A stretch of 64,000 bases of DNA from Paenibacillus vini. Its GTDB lineage: Bacteria; Bacillota; Bacilli; Paenibacillales; Paenibacillaceae. A model generated the notes under the pieces. The model had not been told where the DNA came from. It saw nothing but the letters and a program-made list of their open reading frames with translations, and made no database searches. The position numbers and the translations under genes were made by a program. Below, one piece after another: positions 25,298-34,547 of the stretch (its first letter is position 1; the number at the start of each line of letters is the position of its first letter). The stretch is from the NCBI RefSeq assembly GCF_018403325.1, contig NZ_BOSL01000003.1, positions 124,001-188,000 on the forward strand, in the 5' to 3' direction.

Positions 25298-27956
25298 ACA
25301 AGAAAACAAAGATAAACTCAGGGTGTACGAATATGCCAAATCGCTCAATATGAGCAGTAAAGAAATCATTACCATTCTTAAGCGTCTTAATATTCCGGTC
25401 AATAACCACATGAGCGTTATGGAAAATGACTCTGTATCTCGTGTGGAACAATTCTTTAAGGATATTAAGAGCAACGCCGCTGCCAAGAGAGAAGGTTCCG
25501 GACGCGCTGAAGCTCCAGCTAAATCGTCGGCCCAGGCTTCCGCAGGAGGAAGTCAGACACCGAAAACATCCGCCGGGGAAGGAACCGGCCAGCGTGGAGT
25601 TCAAGGCCGAAATGTCCAGGAGAACCAAGGACAAGGCAATCGGGCGACCATCAACCAAGGACCAAGCAATCAAGGACAAAGTAACAACAAAAATCAACAA
25701 GAAAAGCAGGTAAGCATGAATAATAGACCAAATAACAACAACTCATCGGCTGCCACGAGCAGCACCCAAGCCACTCAGGAAAGAAATAACCGCCCATCCG
25801 GCGGCAACCATTCGTCCCAAGGAGCCAGACCTCAAGGTCAAGGCTCAGGACAGAATTCCAACCGCAGTTCTCAACCGAACCGCGGGCAAAACCAAGGAGG
25901 CGCGCCACGCAGTGATGCTCCTCGTTCGGGGAATGCAGGTCAGCGCAGTCCGCAACCAAACCGCAACGCTTCTTCAGTCAACAATAGCGGCGGAGGCAAC
26001 TTTGGCGGAAACCGCAGCCAAGGCGGACAAGGCGGCCAAGGTCAGGGTTTCAAAAAAGGAAATAATAATAACAACAACAGACCGAACAAAGGCTTTGACG
26101 ATAATCGCCAGGGCGGATACAAAAACAATCGTGGCGGTAAAGGCGGTCGCGGCGGAAGAGGCGGATACAACCAGCAGCCTCCGCGCGAGAAAATCGACAA
26201 CACGCCTAAGAAAATTATCGTTCGCGGAACGATGACGGTCGGCGAAACAGCGAAGCTGCTTCACAAGGATGCTTCCGAAGTCATTAAGAAGCTGATCTCT
26301 CTCGGCGTTATGGCTACGATCAATCAAGAGCTTGATATCGATACGATTCTGCTTCTTGCCGGCGATTTCGGCGTAGAAGTCGAAGTGAAGATTCCGGTTG
26401 AAGATGATCGTTTCGAAACGATCGAGGAAGTGGATGAAGAAGCAGATCTGTTGGAACGTCCACCGGTTGTAACGATCATGGGTCACGTTGACCATGGTAA
26501 AACAACATTGCTCGATGCTATCCGTTCGACGAACGTTTCCGGCGGCGAAGCCGGCGGGATTACCCAGCATATCGGTGCTTATCAAGTTGAAATCAATAGC
26601 AAGAAAATCACGTTCCTGGATACCCCGGGTCACGAAGCGTTTACGGCAATGCGTGCCCGTGGTGCCCAATTGACCGACATTACGATTATTGTAGTGGCAG
26701 CGGACGACGGCGTTATGCCGCAGACGGTTGAAGCGGTGAACCATGCCAAGGCGGCTGGCCTTCCGATTATCGTAGCCGTGAATAAGATTGACAAGCCGGA
26801 TGCTAATCCGGATAAAGTGAAACAAGAATTGACCGAGTATGGTCTGGTTCCGGAAGAATGGGGCGGAGAAACGATCTTCGTCAACGTTTCCGCCAAGCAA
26901 AGAATGGGCCTTGAAGACCTGCTTGAAATGATTCTGCTGGTTGCAGAGGTCAATGAATATAAAGCAAACCCTGACAAACGCGCTCGCGGTGCCGTCATTG
27001 AGGCCGAGCTCGACAAGAGCCGGGGTCCGGTTGCCCGTATCCTGGTGCAGCACGGCACTCTGAAAGTCGGCGACGCATTTGTGGCAGGGAATAGTTTCGG
27101 CCGCGTCCGGGCAATGGTAAATGATAAGGGACGTCGTCTCAAAGAAGCGGGTCCTTCCACGCCGGTGGAAATCACCGGTCTGAATGAAGTTCCGCATGCC
27201 GGCGATCCGTTCATGGTATTCGAGGATGAGCGTAAAGCTCGTTCCATCGCCGACAAACGGGCGATTACCCAACGTCAATCCGACCTTGGAGCCAATACCC
27301 GCGTAACGCTTGACGACTTGTTCCGTCACATTAAAGAGGGCGAGATCAAGGATCTGAACGTCATTATCAAAGCGGACGTACAAGGTTCGGTCGAAGCGCT
27401 CAAGAGCTCTTTGGAGAAAATCGAAGTGGAAGGCGTCCGCGTGAAAATTATTCACAGCGGTGCCGGTGCCATTACCGAATCCGACATCATTCTTGCCGCA
27501 GCTTCTAATGCGATCGTCATCGGCTTTAACGTCCGTCCGGACAGCCAGACGAAAGCAACGGCAGACCAAGAAAAAGTCGATATCCGTCTGCACCGCGTTA
27601 TTTATAACGCGATTGAGGAAATCGAACAGGCGATGAAGGGCATGCTGGATCCGGTGTACAAAGAAACGGTCATCGGACACGCCGAAGTCCGCAACACATT
27701 CAAAATCAGCAAAATCGGAACGATTGCGGGTTGTATGGTTACTTTGGGCAAAATTTCGCGCGCTGCGGAATGCCGCCTGATCCGCGACGGCATCGTCGTA
27801 TTCGAAGGCAAAATCGACTCGCTTAAACGGTTTAAGGATGACGCGAAGGAAGTTGCGCAAGGTTACGAATGCGGTATTACCCTTGACAATTATAACGACC
27901 TCAAAGAAGGCGACGTTATCGAAGCGTTCATTATGGAAACCGTCGAACCGAAATAA
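25290..27956 (+). CDS. infB: Translation initiation factor IF-2 with long low-complexity N-terminal region
   Basis: IF-2 places fMet-tRNA on the 30S subunit and promotes subunit joining. The 888-residue protein has an IF-2N module at residues 1-50 ([20 protein letters not shown]), then about 240 residues of Asn/Gly/Gln/Ser-rich low complexity with GGRGGRGG-like stretches, a second IF-2N module near 310-360, the GTPase domain ([14 protein letters not shown] near 397, [22 protein letters not shown]) and domains II-IV. The start is TTG within rplGA. It is about 170 residues longer than B. subtilis IF-2, all in the N-terminal linker. Confidence 0.97.
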   Translation: MSKQENKDKLRVYEYAKSLNMSSKEIITILKRLNIPVNNHMSVMENDSVSRVEQFFKDIKSNAAAKREGSGRAEAPAKSSAQASAGGSQTPKTSAGEGTGQRGVQGRNVQENQGQGNRATINQGPSNQGQSNNKNQQEKQVSMNNRPNNNNSSAATSSTQATQERNNRPSGGNHSSQGARPQGQGSGQNSNRSSQPNRGQNQGGAPRSDAPRSGNAGQRSPQPNRNASSVNNSGGGNFGGNRSQGGQGGQGQGFKKGNNNNNNRPNKGFDDNRQGGYKNNRGGKGGRGGRGGYNQQPPREKIDNTPKKIIVRGTMTVGETAKLLHKDASEVIKKLISLGVMATINQELDIDTILLLAGDFGVEVEVKIPVEDDRFETIEEVDEEADLLERPPVVTIMGHVDHGKTTLLDAIRSTNVSGGEAGGITQHIGAYQVEINSKKITFLDTPGHEAFTAMRARGAQLTDITIIVVAADDGVMPQTVEAVNHAKAAGLPIIVAVNKIDKPDANPDKVKQELTEYGLVPEEWGGETIFVNVSAKQRMGLEDLLEMILLVAEVNEYKANPDKRARGAVIEAELDKSRGPVARILVQHGTLKVGDAFVAGNSFGRVRAMVNDKGRRLKEAGPSTPVEITGLNEVPHAGDPFMVFEDERKARSIADKRAITQRQSDLGANTRVTLDDLFRHIKEGEIKDLNVIIKADVQGSVEALKSSLEKIEVEGVRVKIIHSGAGAITESDIILAAASNAIVIGFNVRPDSQTKATADQEKVDIRLHRVIYNAIEEIEQAMKGMLDPVYKETVIGHAEVRNTFKISKIGTIAGCMVTLGKISRAAECRLIRDGIVVFEGKIDSLKRFKDDAKEVAQGYECGITLDNYNDLKEGDVIEAFIMETVEPK

Positions 27957-27971
27957 GGTGAGGTGTCACAC

Positions 27972-28325
27972 ATGGCCAAAAATCGTACCGGCCGCGTAGG
28001 CGAACAGATCAAAAAAGAACTCAGTGTGCTGATCCAGAGCGGGCTCAAGGATCCCCGCATCGGATTTGTCACCGTGACCGGCGTTGATGTGACGAGCGAC
28101 TTATCACAAGCCAAAGTATATCTGAGCGTGTTTGGGGATGAAGAGACCAAGCAGGCTTCATTGAAAGGTTTGGAAAAGGCAGGCGGCTTTTTGCGGACTG
28201 AGCTCGGCAAACGGATACGCCTTAGACACACGCCTGAGCTTATTTTCAAGATCGACGAATCGATTGCCTACGGCAGCCGAATCGAGAAGCTTCTTGGAGA
28301 TATTTCGCACGAAGATGAAAATTAG
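27972..28325 (+). CDS. rbfA: Ribosome-binding factor A
   Basis: A 30S maturation factor with a single KH-like fold. The 117-residue protein shows the family pattern [20 protein letters not shown], then [20 protein letters not shown] and, near the end, [14 protein letters not shown] chose the ATG at 27972, with GGTGAGG upstream. The in-frame GTG at 27963 falls inside that site. It is 15 bp after infB, the normal order. Confidence 0.96.
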   Translation: MAKNRTGRVGEQIKKELSVLIQSGLKDPRIGFVTVTGVDVTSDLSQAKVYLSVFGDEETKQASLKGLEKAGGFLRTELGKRIRLRHTPELIFKIDESIAYGSRIEKLLGDISHEDEN

Positions 28326-28343
28326 ATTTTAAAGGAGACGGCA

Positions 28344-29321
28344 ATGCAGACCAATGAACGGGAGTTCCGGCAAGCGCAGCAGTTTTTGACGGAGCATGAT
28401 CATTTCCTAGTAGTGTCGCATGTACAGCCGGACGGAGACGCAGTCAGTTCTACCCTTGTGGTGGGCTGGCTTCTCTCATGTCTGGGTAAAAATTACGTTA
28501 TGGTCAACGAAGGGCCAATTCCGAAAAGGATGGAGTATTTATCCGAATCGGAACAGATCGTTGATCTGTCGCAGGCTCCGCTGACCGAGTCCCATAAATA
28601 TGTGATTTGCGTAGATTGCGCCGATTTCAAGCGGACGGGCAAGAGCAGCCTCCATTTTTCCGAAGATGCCCAGATTCTCAATATTGACCACCATCCGACC
28701 AATGACGGATACGGGACTGTTAATCTGATCGTTCCAAATGCGGCGGCAACGGTTGAAATATTGTATGATCTGATCCGGTTTATGAATCTGGAGATGAATC
28801 AGAACGTGGCAACTGCCATCTACACCGGGCTTTTAACCGATACCGGAGGATTCCGCTATTCGAGTACATCGCCCAAAGTAATGGAGATCGCATCAAAACT
28901 GCTAGAATATGGCGTAGATGGGCCAGGCTTATCGGAACTGCTATTGGAGCAGATGACCCTGCCGCAGCTTAAGCTGCTGACACGTGCCCTTAACGGGCTG
29001 CAAATCAGTGAAGATGGTAAAATCAGCTGGGTATCCGTCGATGATAACGATATGGAGATTACGGGCGCAATCCATGAGGACCTCGAAGGAATCGTGAATT
29101 ACCCCCGTAACATTCAAGGCGTTGAGGTTGGCCTGTTGTTTAAAGTAATCAACGAAAACGCAGTGAAGGTAAGTATGCGTTCAGCCGGAAAGGTCGACGT
29201 GGCAAGCGTAGCCCAAAGCTTTGGCGGCGGTGGACATGTCCGTGCAGCCGGCGCACGCATCGAAGGAACTTTGGAAACCATCGTACCGCGCGTGATTGAG
29301 CAGGTGAAGAAGCAGCTATGA
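28344..29321 (+). CDS. nrnA: DHH-family oligoribonuclease/pAp phosphatase NrnA
   Basis: NrnA degrades short RNA oligomers and dephosphorylates pAp. The 325-residue protein has the DHH-family motifs HVQPDGDAVSST (residue about 26), CVDCADFKRTG, NIDHHPTNDGYGT, TDTGGFRYSSTSP and the DHHA1 motif GGGGHVRAAGARI near the C terminus. All metal ligands expected of an active enzyme are present. The end overlaps truB by 4 bp. The placement between rbfA and truB is conserved in Bacilli. Confidence 0.94.
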   Translation: MQTNEREFRQAQQFLTEHDHFLVVSHVQPDGDAVSSTLVVGWLLSCLGKNYVMVNEGPIPKRMEYLSESEQIVDLSQAPLTESHKYVICVDCADFKRTGKSSLHFSEDAQILNIDHHPTNDGYGTVNLIVPNAAATVEILYDLIRFMNLEMNQNVATAIYTGLLTDTGGFRYSSTSPKVMEIASKLLEYGVDGPGLSELLLEQMTLPQLKLLTRALNGLQISEDGKISWVSVDDNDMEITGAIHEDLEGIVNYPRNIQGVEVGLLFKVINENAVKVSMRSAGKVDVASVAQSFGGGGHVRAAGARIEGTLETIVPRVIEQVKKQL

Positions 29322-30238
29322 ATTCTTACGAAGGCATCCTGCCGATTCTAAAGCCTGCCGGCTTTACATCGCATGATGTCGTGGCCAAAAGCCGCGGCAT
29401 TCTTAAGATGAAACGGATCGGGCACACCGGGACTCTGGATCCTGCGGTAACCGGCGTTCTTCCTCTGTGTCTGGGGCGGGCGACCCGTATGGTCGAGTAT
29501 TTGCAGGAGCTGCCCAAGGAATATGAAGCTACGCTAATTCTTGGTCTGGCTACGGATACGGAAGACATGACGGGAAACGTTCTGGAGCGAATGGAGCAGG
29601 TCTCCGTAACTGAAGCCGAGGTTCGGGAAGTGTTAGCGAAGTTTGTAGGAACTATCTCGCAAATTCCACCGATGTACTCAGCCCTGAAACAGGACGGCAA
29701 GCGCTTATACGAACTGGCCCGTGAAGGTAAGACCGTGGAGCGCCAGCCTCGTGAAGTAACGATTCACGAGTTGGAGCTGCTCTCGTTTATACCCGATCCA
29801 GTACACCCTAGAATTTCTTTTCGTACCTTGTGCTCCAAAGGAACTTATATCCGTACATTATGCGTTGATATTGGCAAAGCCTTGGGCGTTCCCGCAGTCA
29901 TGGAACAATTGAAACGGACCATGTCGGCCGGTATCCGGGAAGACCGTTGTCTGACCCTGGAGCAATTGTCCGAGCAAGTGGGGAATGGAACTTTGGCTTC
30001 AGGACTGATTCCGGTAGATGAAGCGGTGAATCATTTGCCCGCGCATACGGTGCAAGAGGAGAAGGTAAAGGCCGCGTTGCAAGGCCAGCGCTTGTCCCAT
30101 TCCGTAGTTCATCCGTCAGCAACTCCTGGCGATACTATCCGGTTATATAGTCCTGAACAGCAGTTTTTAGGCATATATCGTGCCGATGAGACCACCGGCG
30201 CCGTGACACCGGTAAAGGTTTTTCTTCCCGGACAATAA
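29318..30238 (+). CDS. truB: tRNA pseudouridine 55 synthase TruB
   Basis: Makes pseudouridine 55 in the T-loop of tRNAs. The 306-residue protein has the motif KRIGHTGTLDPAVTGVLPL with the catalytic Asp, then PPMYSALKQDGKRLYELAR, and the C-terminal PUA-like domain. It starts with an ATG that overlaps the nrnA stop (ATGA). It is the usual partner of ribF, which follows after 53 bp. Nothing unusual is seen. Confidence 0.97.
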   Translation: MNSYEGILPILKPAGFTSHDVVAKSRGILKMKRIGHTGTLDPAVTGVLPLCLGRATRMVEYLQELPKEYEATLILGLATDTEDMTGNVLERMEQVSVTEAEVREVLAKFVGTISQIPPMYSALKQDGKRLYELAREGKTVERQPREVTIHELELLSFIPDPVHPRISFRTLCSKGTYIRTLCVDIGKALGVPAVMEQLKRTMSAGIREDRCLTLEQLSEQVGNGTLASGLIPVDEAVNHLPAHTVQEEKVKAALQGQRLSHSVVHPSATPGDTIRLYSPEQQFLGIYRADETTGAVTPVKVFLPGQ

Positions 30239-30291
30239 TTTTATAATGATCTAAATCTAGCGAATCCGCGTAAATTGCAGGTGAGACGATT

Positions 30292-31239
30292 TTGGAAACG
30301 ATACACTTAACTTATCCTTTGACAGCCGAGACTATAGCCGACACGGCTAGACCTCAAATACTGGCGATCGGCCAGTTCGACGGACTTCATTTGGGCCATG
30401 CCAGCGTTATCGAAACAGCGATTCGGCTTGCGGCGGAGGCCGGTCTTCCGTCTGCGGTCATGTCCTTTCATCCGCATCCGAAGGAAGTCATGAAAAAGGG
30501 CGACTATGAAGGTTACCTGACCCCGCCGGAAGAGAAGGAACGAATTCTTCGCGGTATGGGCGTGGATTACTTATATGTTGTGGAGTTCAACGATGCCTTT
30601 TCGCGGGTCAGCCCGCTCAATTTTGTTTGCGGAATGCTCCTGCCGCTGCAGATCCAGACCGCTGTAGTCGGCTTCGATTTCCGGTTCGGGTACCGCGGGG
30701 AAGGGCATGCAAGCATGCTCAGAGAACTGAGCGAAGATTCGCTGGAATTAAACATCGTACCGCCGTTCCTGATTGAAGGTGAAAAGGTCAGCAGCTCGGA
30801 CATCCGCAAAGCTTTGCAGGAAGGCAATGTCCGGCTCGTTGAACGCTGGTTGGGTCGTCCTTATGCGATGAAGGGAACGGTTATGCACGGAGAGAAGCGC
30901 GGCCGGAAGCTGGGTTTTCCGACGGCAAACCTGCAGCTGGATGAGCACTTTGTGCTGCCGGCCAAGGGGGTTTACGCCGTTAGAGCAAACTATGGCGGCA
31001 CTGCTCTCTCAGGCGTCATGAATGTTGGCGTCAAGCCGACTTTTCATGACAACGTCTCCCGACCTTCCCTCGAAGTCCATTTATTCGACTTTAACGGTCA
31101 GCTTTATGGGGAGTCATTGCTGGTGGAAGTGATCGATTTTATTCGTGAGGAGCGTAAATTCAACGGAATCGATGAATTAATTGCGCAAATTACGAGGGAT
31201 GCCGAAACCGCGAAGCAATTACTGAGTTCCTCAGATTAG
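30292..31239 (+). CDS. ribF: Bifunctional riboflavin kinase/FAD synthetase
   Basis: Phosphorylates riboflavin to FMN and adenylylates FMN to FAD. The 315-residue protein has the N-terminal nucleotidyltransferase domain (LAIGQFDGLHLGHASVI near residue 24, then VVGFDFRFGY) and a C-terminal kinase domain (GRKLGFPTANLQL, NVGVKPTF, and VEVIDFIREERKFN). The start is TTG with CAGGTGAG upstream. The gene follows truB and precedes the rpsO promoter, the standard Firmicute arrangement. Confidence 0.96.
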   Translation: METIHLTYPLTAETIADTARPQILAIGQFDGLHLGHASVIETAIRLAAEAGLPSAVMSFHPHPKEVMKKGDYEGYLTPPEEKERILRGMGVDYLYVVEFNDAFSRVSPLNFVCGMLLPLQIQTAVVGFDFRFGYRGEGHASMLRELSEDSLELNIVPPFLIEGEKVSSSDIRKALQEGNVRLVERWLGRPYAMKGTVMHGEKRGRKLGFPTANLQLDEHFVLPAKGVYAVRANYGGTALSGVMNVGVKPTFHDNVSRPSLEVHLFDFNGQLYGESLLVEVIDFIREERKFNGIDELIAQITRDAETAKQLLSSSD

Positions 31240-31256
31240 GCTTGTCTTTGCGGCAT

Positions 31257-31285
31257 TTACTTTTATAACTGATCTGTGCTATACT
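31257..31285 (+). promoter_or_regulatory. Promoter of rpsO
   Basis: A TATACT -10 element at 31280-31285, with a weak -35 (TTACTT at 31257-31262, 17-bp spacer). It gives a leader of about 110 bases before rpsO. Confidence 0.55.
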
Positions 31286-31298
31286 AATCTACGTTGTT

Positions 31299-31385
31299 CA
31301 TGCGGGACTTCCGCATAGACACGGGTAACCTTGGCTTGGTTACCGGTCTCACCGTCCGGTTACTAGGCTAACGGCGATTTGATTA
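31299..31385 (+). promoter_or_regulatory. Structured rpsO leader, probable S15 autoregulatory element
   Basis: Two clear hairpins: ATGCGG-GACTT-CCGCAT (31300-31316) and GGTAACC-TTGGCTT-GGTTACC (31324-31344), followed by a GGTTA...CTAAC segment that could form a third. Ribosomal protein S15 is known to repress its own mRNA through leader folds that differ between lineages. That this leader does so is inferred from position and structure. Confidence 0.5.
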
Positions 31386-31401
31386 TAAGGAGGTGAACAG
31401 G

Positions 31402-31671
31402 ATGGCATTAACTCAAGAGCGCAAACAACAACTGATTGAAGAGCACAAGACTCATGAATCCGACACAGGATCCCCAGAGGTGCAAATTGCTATCCTTACG
31501 GAGAACATCGTGAATTTGACGGACCACTTGCGTACGCACAAGAAGGACCATCATTCCCGTCGCGGTCTTCTGAAAATGGTTGGTCAACGCCGCAAGCTGT
31601 TGGCTTACTTGAAGAACAAAGACGTTAAACGTTACTCCGCTTTGATTGAGAAGCTCGGATTGCGTCGTTAA
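31402..31671 (+). CDS. rpsO: 30S ribosomal protein S15
   Basis: Primary 16S rRNA-binding protein of the central domain, 89 residues, opening [20 protein letters not shown] and with the conserved HRGLLKMVG-type segment ([19 protein letters not shown]). I chose the ATG at 31402, with AAGGAGGTGA 6-7 bp upstream; the frame's upstream ATG lies before that site. Codon bias is strong. It is followed by a terminator and then pnp, the usual rpsO-pnp neighbourhood, although here separated by an unusually long gap. Confidence 0.98.
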   Translation: MALTQERKQQLIEEHKTHESDTGSPEVQIAILTENIVNLTDHLRTHKKDHHSRRGLLKMVGQRRKLLAYLKNKDVKRYSALIEKLGLRR

Positions 31672-31690
31672 TTTGCTTTTGTTTGACCAA

Positions 31691-31752
31691 AGCAGCCCGG
31701 TTGCCGCTGGTTCCGCCGATAAAGCGGACGGCGTGCCGCTGGGTTGCTTTTT
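31691..31752 (+). terminator. Intrinsic terminator after rpsO
   Basis: AGCAGCCCGG pairs (with G-U pairs) with CTGGGTTGCT, followed by TTTTT. The stem encloses an inner hairpin, TCCGC-CGATAAA-GCGGA. Confidence 0.75.
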
Positions 31753-31865
31753 AAAAAGCTGGAAATGAATACGTTTTTGCAGCGTCGTAAAATCATCTTG
31801 GAAGCTCCTGCCGGGGCTTTTGTTAGCTTAGATGATCAGTCCCTTGAATTAAGCTTCTTACTAAT

Positions 31866-32004
31866 GTTAGCTGGAAAACCTCCATCTAATTCCGCCAAAG
31901 ACTCCGGATATTCGTATAAAGCAGGTAATTAGCGGGAGGTTTTCCAGTTAATCGGGGGAATTTGAAGATACGCGCTGAATTAACGGTATGTTTCCAGCTA
32001 ATTG
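31866..32004. repeat. Three copies of a 27-bp palindromic repeat
   Basis: The unit is close to AATTAGCTGGAAAACCTCC followed by a short spacer and CTAATT, and is itself flanked by the inverted pair AATTAGC/GCTAATT. One copy (31867) is on the + strand; the other two (31924-31951, and the weaker 31974-32003 with TTTCCAGCTAATT) are on the - strand. The first two form a roughly 25-bp inverted repeat. Confidence 0.7.
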
Positions 32005-32066
32005 TTTTTGCTTCAGCCGATAAAGGTGAACACATACACGATTCACAGGACGGCTGGACTTTCACG

Positions 32067-32086
32067 AACGCCGCAAGGCGTTTTCT
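32067..32086 (+). terminator. Short GCAA-loop hairpin
   Basis: AACGCC, loop GCAA, GGCGTT, then TTC. Terminator-like but with a short T run. It sits about 150 bp before pnp. Confidence 0.4.
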
Positions 32087-32233
32087 TGGTGTGTAGAAGG
32101 ATATTTTTGTGAGGGACAAGTCTTTAGAATTAGCTAAAACCTTTCCGCTTGATAATCTATGTTTATGAATGTGATGAAAGCAGGAAATAATGAGACTTGT
32201 ACCGAACTGTTAATTGTGACAAGGAGGGATTTC

Positions 32234-34339
32234 ATGGAAAAACATGTAAAAATGCAGTTGGGGGGAAGACCTCTTATACTGGAAACCGGACGTTTGGCTA
32301 AACAGGCGAACGCTGCAGTAATGGTACGATACGGAGAAACCGCTGTATTGTGTACAGTAACGGCTTCGGCGGAACCTAAAGACCTTGATTTCTTCCCGCT
32401 TACAGTCAATTATGAAGAAAAGTTGTATGCCGTAGGTAAAATTCCCGGCGGCTTCATTAAAAGAGAAGGACGTCCGAGCGAAAAAGCGATTCTCGCCAGC
32501 CGCTTGACCGACCGTCCGATCCGGCCATTGTTCCCGGAAGGATTCCGCAATGACGTACAAATCGTCAATCTCGTAATGAGCGTGGATCAGGACTGCGAGC
32601 CTGAAATCGCCGCTATGATTGGTACCTCCGCAGCGCTGAGCATTTCCGACGTACCTTTTAACGGCCCGATCGGCGGAGTAGCTGTCGGTCGTGTGGACGG
32701 ACAATTCGTTATCAACCCGAATATCGCCCAGCAGGAAGCCAGCGACATTTATGTCGTGGTTGCAGGTACTAAAGACGCGATCATGATGGTGGAAGCGGAA
32801 GCCAACGAAGTTCCGGAAGAAGTTATGCTGGAAGCGATTATGTTCGGCCATGACGAGATCAAGAACATCGTAGCTTCTATTGAAGAACTGGTTGCCGTAG
32901 CTGGTAAAGAGAAGATGGAAGTGAAGCTGCACGCTGTCAATGAAGAAGTAAACCGCGAGGTTCGCGAGTTTGCCGAAGCACGACTTGTGGAAGCTGTTAA
33001 AATCGTTGAAAAGCATGAGCGCCAGGATGCGATCGACGTAATTAACGATGAAACGGTAGCCCATTTTGTGGAGAAGTACATAGAGTCTCCTGAACTTCTT
33101 GGCGACGTGAAGGAAGTGCTGCACGACATCGTCAAAGAAGAAGTGCGCCGCCTGATTACGCATGATAAAGTTCGTCCTGACGGACGGAAGCTGGATGAAA
33201 TTCGTCCGATCGAGTGCGACATTAACCTGTTGCCGCGTACGCATGGATCCGGTCTGTTTACCCGTGGTCAAACTCAAGCGCTCAGCATTTGTACGTTAGG
33301 AGCTTTGGGCGATGTGCAGATTCTGGACGGCATCGATTTGGAAGAATCGAAACGGTTCATGCACCATTATAATTTCCCTCCGTTCAGCGTAGGGGAAGCT
33401 CGTCCGCTCCGCGCTCCTGGACGTCGTGAAATCGGACATGGCGCACTCGGCGAAAGAGCGTTGTCCAAAGTAATTCCTCCGGAATCCGAGTTCCCGTATA
33501 CGATTCGTCTCGTATCCGAGGTGTTGGAATCCAACGGTTCGACTTCGCAAGCCAGCATTTGCGCCAGCACGCTGGCAATGATGGATGCTGGTGTTCCGAT
33601 CAAAGCGCCGGTAGCCGGTGTGGCAATGGGCTTGATCAAGGACGGCGAGCATGTATCCATCCTTACTGACATTCAAGGAATGGAAGATCATCTCGGAGAT
33701 ATGGACTTTAAAGTGGCCGGTACATCGGAAGGTGTTACTGCCATTCAAATGGACATCAAAATCGACGGTATTGACCGCCAGATTCTGACCGATGCCTTGT
33801 CTCAAGCTCGGGAAGGCCGCATGTTCATCCTGTCCAAGATGATGGATCGCATTCAAAAGCCGAAGGAACATTTGTCTCCTTATGCGCCTAAGATTATGAT
33901 CATGAATATCAACCCTGACAAAATCCGCGACGTTATTGGTGCCGGCGGTAAAATCATCAATAAAATCATTGAAGAAACCGGCGTGAAAATCGATATCGAG
34001 CAAGATGGACGAGTATTCATCGCTTCTACCAATGAAGAAATGAACAACAAGGCCCGTTCGATTATCGAAGGCATCGTGAAGGAAGTCGTTGTTGGAGAAA
34101 TCTATGTGGGTACCGTAAAACGGATCGAGAAATTCGGCGCTTTCGTAGAGATTCTGCCGGGTAAAGACGGTCTCGTACACATTTCCCAGATTTCTACTGA
34201 GCGCGTGGCTAAAGTGGAAGATGTGTTAGCTATCGGGGATACCGTCACTGTAAAAGTAACTGAAATCGATCAGCAAGGTCGGGTTAATCTTTCCCGCAAA
34301 GCGGTATTGACCGCTGAAACGGAGAAATCGCCATCCTGA
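32234..34339 (+). CDS. pnp: Polynucleotide phosphorylase
   Basis: A 3'-5' phosphorolytic exoribonuclease. The 701-residue protein has two RNase PH domains (first around 1-230; second from about 320, [18 protein letters not shown]), an intervening helical domain, a KH domain ([20 protein letters not shown], near 560) and an S1 domain ([20 protein letters not shown], near 625). I chose the ATG at 32234, with AAGGAGGG 8 bp upstream. The longer frame has no ribosome binding site. The length matches the family. Confidence 0.97.
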   Translation: MEKHVKMQLGGRPLILETGRLAKQANAAVMVRYGETAVLCTVTASAEPKDLDFFPLTVNYEEKLYAVGKIPGGFIKREGRPSEKAILASRLTDRPIRPLFPEGFRNDVQIVNLVMSVDQDCEPEIAAMIGTSAALSISDVPFNGPIGGVAVGRVDGQFVINPNIAQQEASDIYVVVAGTKDAIMMVEAEANEVPEEVMLEAIMFGHDEIKNIVASIEELVAVAGKEKMEVKLHAVNEEVNREVREFAEARLVEAVKIVEKHERQDAIDVINDETVAHFVEKYIESPELLGDVKEVLHDIVKEEVRRLITHDKVRPDGRKLDEIRPIECDINLLPRTHGSGLFTRGQTQALSICTLGALGDVQILDGIDLEESKRFMHHYNFPPFSVGEARPLRAPGRREIGHGALGERALSKVIPPESEFPYTIRLVSEVLESNGSTSQASICASTLAMMDAGVPIKAPVAGVAMGLIKDGEHVSILTDIQGMEDHLGDMDFKVAGTSEGVTAIQMDIKIDGIDRQILTDALSQAREGRMFILSKMMDRIQKPKEHLSPYAPKIMIMNINPDKIRDVIGAGGKIINKIIEETGVKIDIEQDGRVFIASTNEEMNNKARSIIEGIVKEVVVGEIYVGTVKRIEKFGAFVEILPGKDGLVHISQISTERVAKVEDVLAIGDTVTVKVTEIDQQGRVNLSRKAVLTAETEKSPS

Positions 34340-34362
34340 TTTCTTGCATCATGGTCTAACGC

Positions 34363-34400
34363 AAAAAAGAGGCAGAATGAAATATTTCTGGCTCTTTTTT
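34363..34400 (+). terminator. Intrinsic terminator after pnp
   Basis: AAAAAAGAGGCAGAA pairs with TTCTGGCTCTTTTTT around a short loop (one G-G mismatch). The A and T runs make it potentially bidirectional. Confidence 0.82.
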
Positions 34401-34547
34401 ATTTTTGACTCCTTTGTATTTTGCTTACAGAAGCGTGTGTGTTATGTGATTCTATTAAAATGGGGAGTCGAAGTTCCCCTTGTCCGCATAAATGCCTGCT
34501 TAATCTCATAAGATGAGGACAAAACCCTCTGAAGGGATGAGTCTGTC

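Larger units (their letters stand above)
31753..32233. other. Long intergenic region between rpsO and pnp
   Basis: About 480 bp without a credible gene. It holds three related 27-bp palindromic repeats (31867-31891, 31924-31951, 31974-32003), a hairpin with GCAA loop near 32067-32082, and the pnp ribosome binding site. The short open frame at 31744-31932 starts inside the rpsO terminator and has no ribosome binding site. Confidence 0.7.

Noticed and set aside
25974-27860. Long reverse-strand open frame of 628 codons opposite infB
   Set aside because: It is antisense to a clear IF-2 gene, its composition follows the codon bias of infB on the other strand, and no start signals are seen.
31744-31932. 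Open frame of 62 codons after rpsO
   Set aside because: It begins inside the rpsO terminator, has no ribosome binding site and runs across a 27-bp repeat.
32210-33277. Reverse-strand open frame of 355 codons opposite pnp
   Set aside because: It is a shadow of pnp codon use, with no ribosome binding site or family resemblance.
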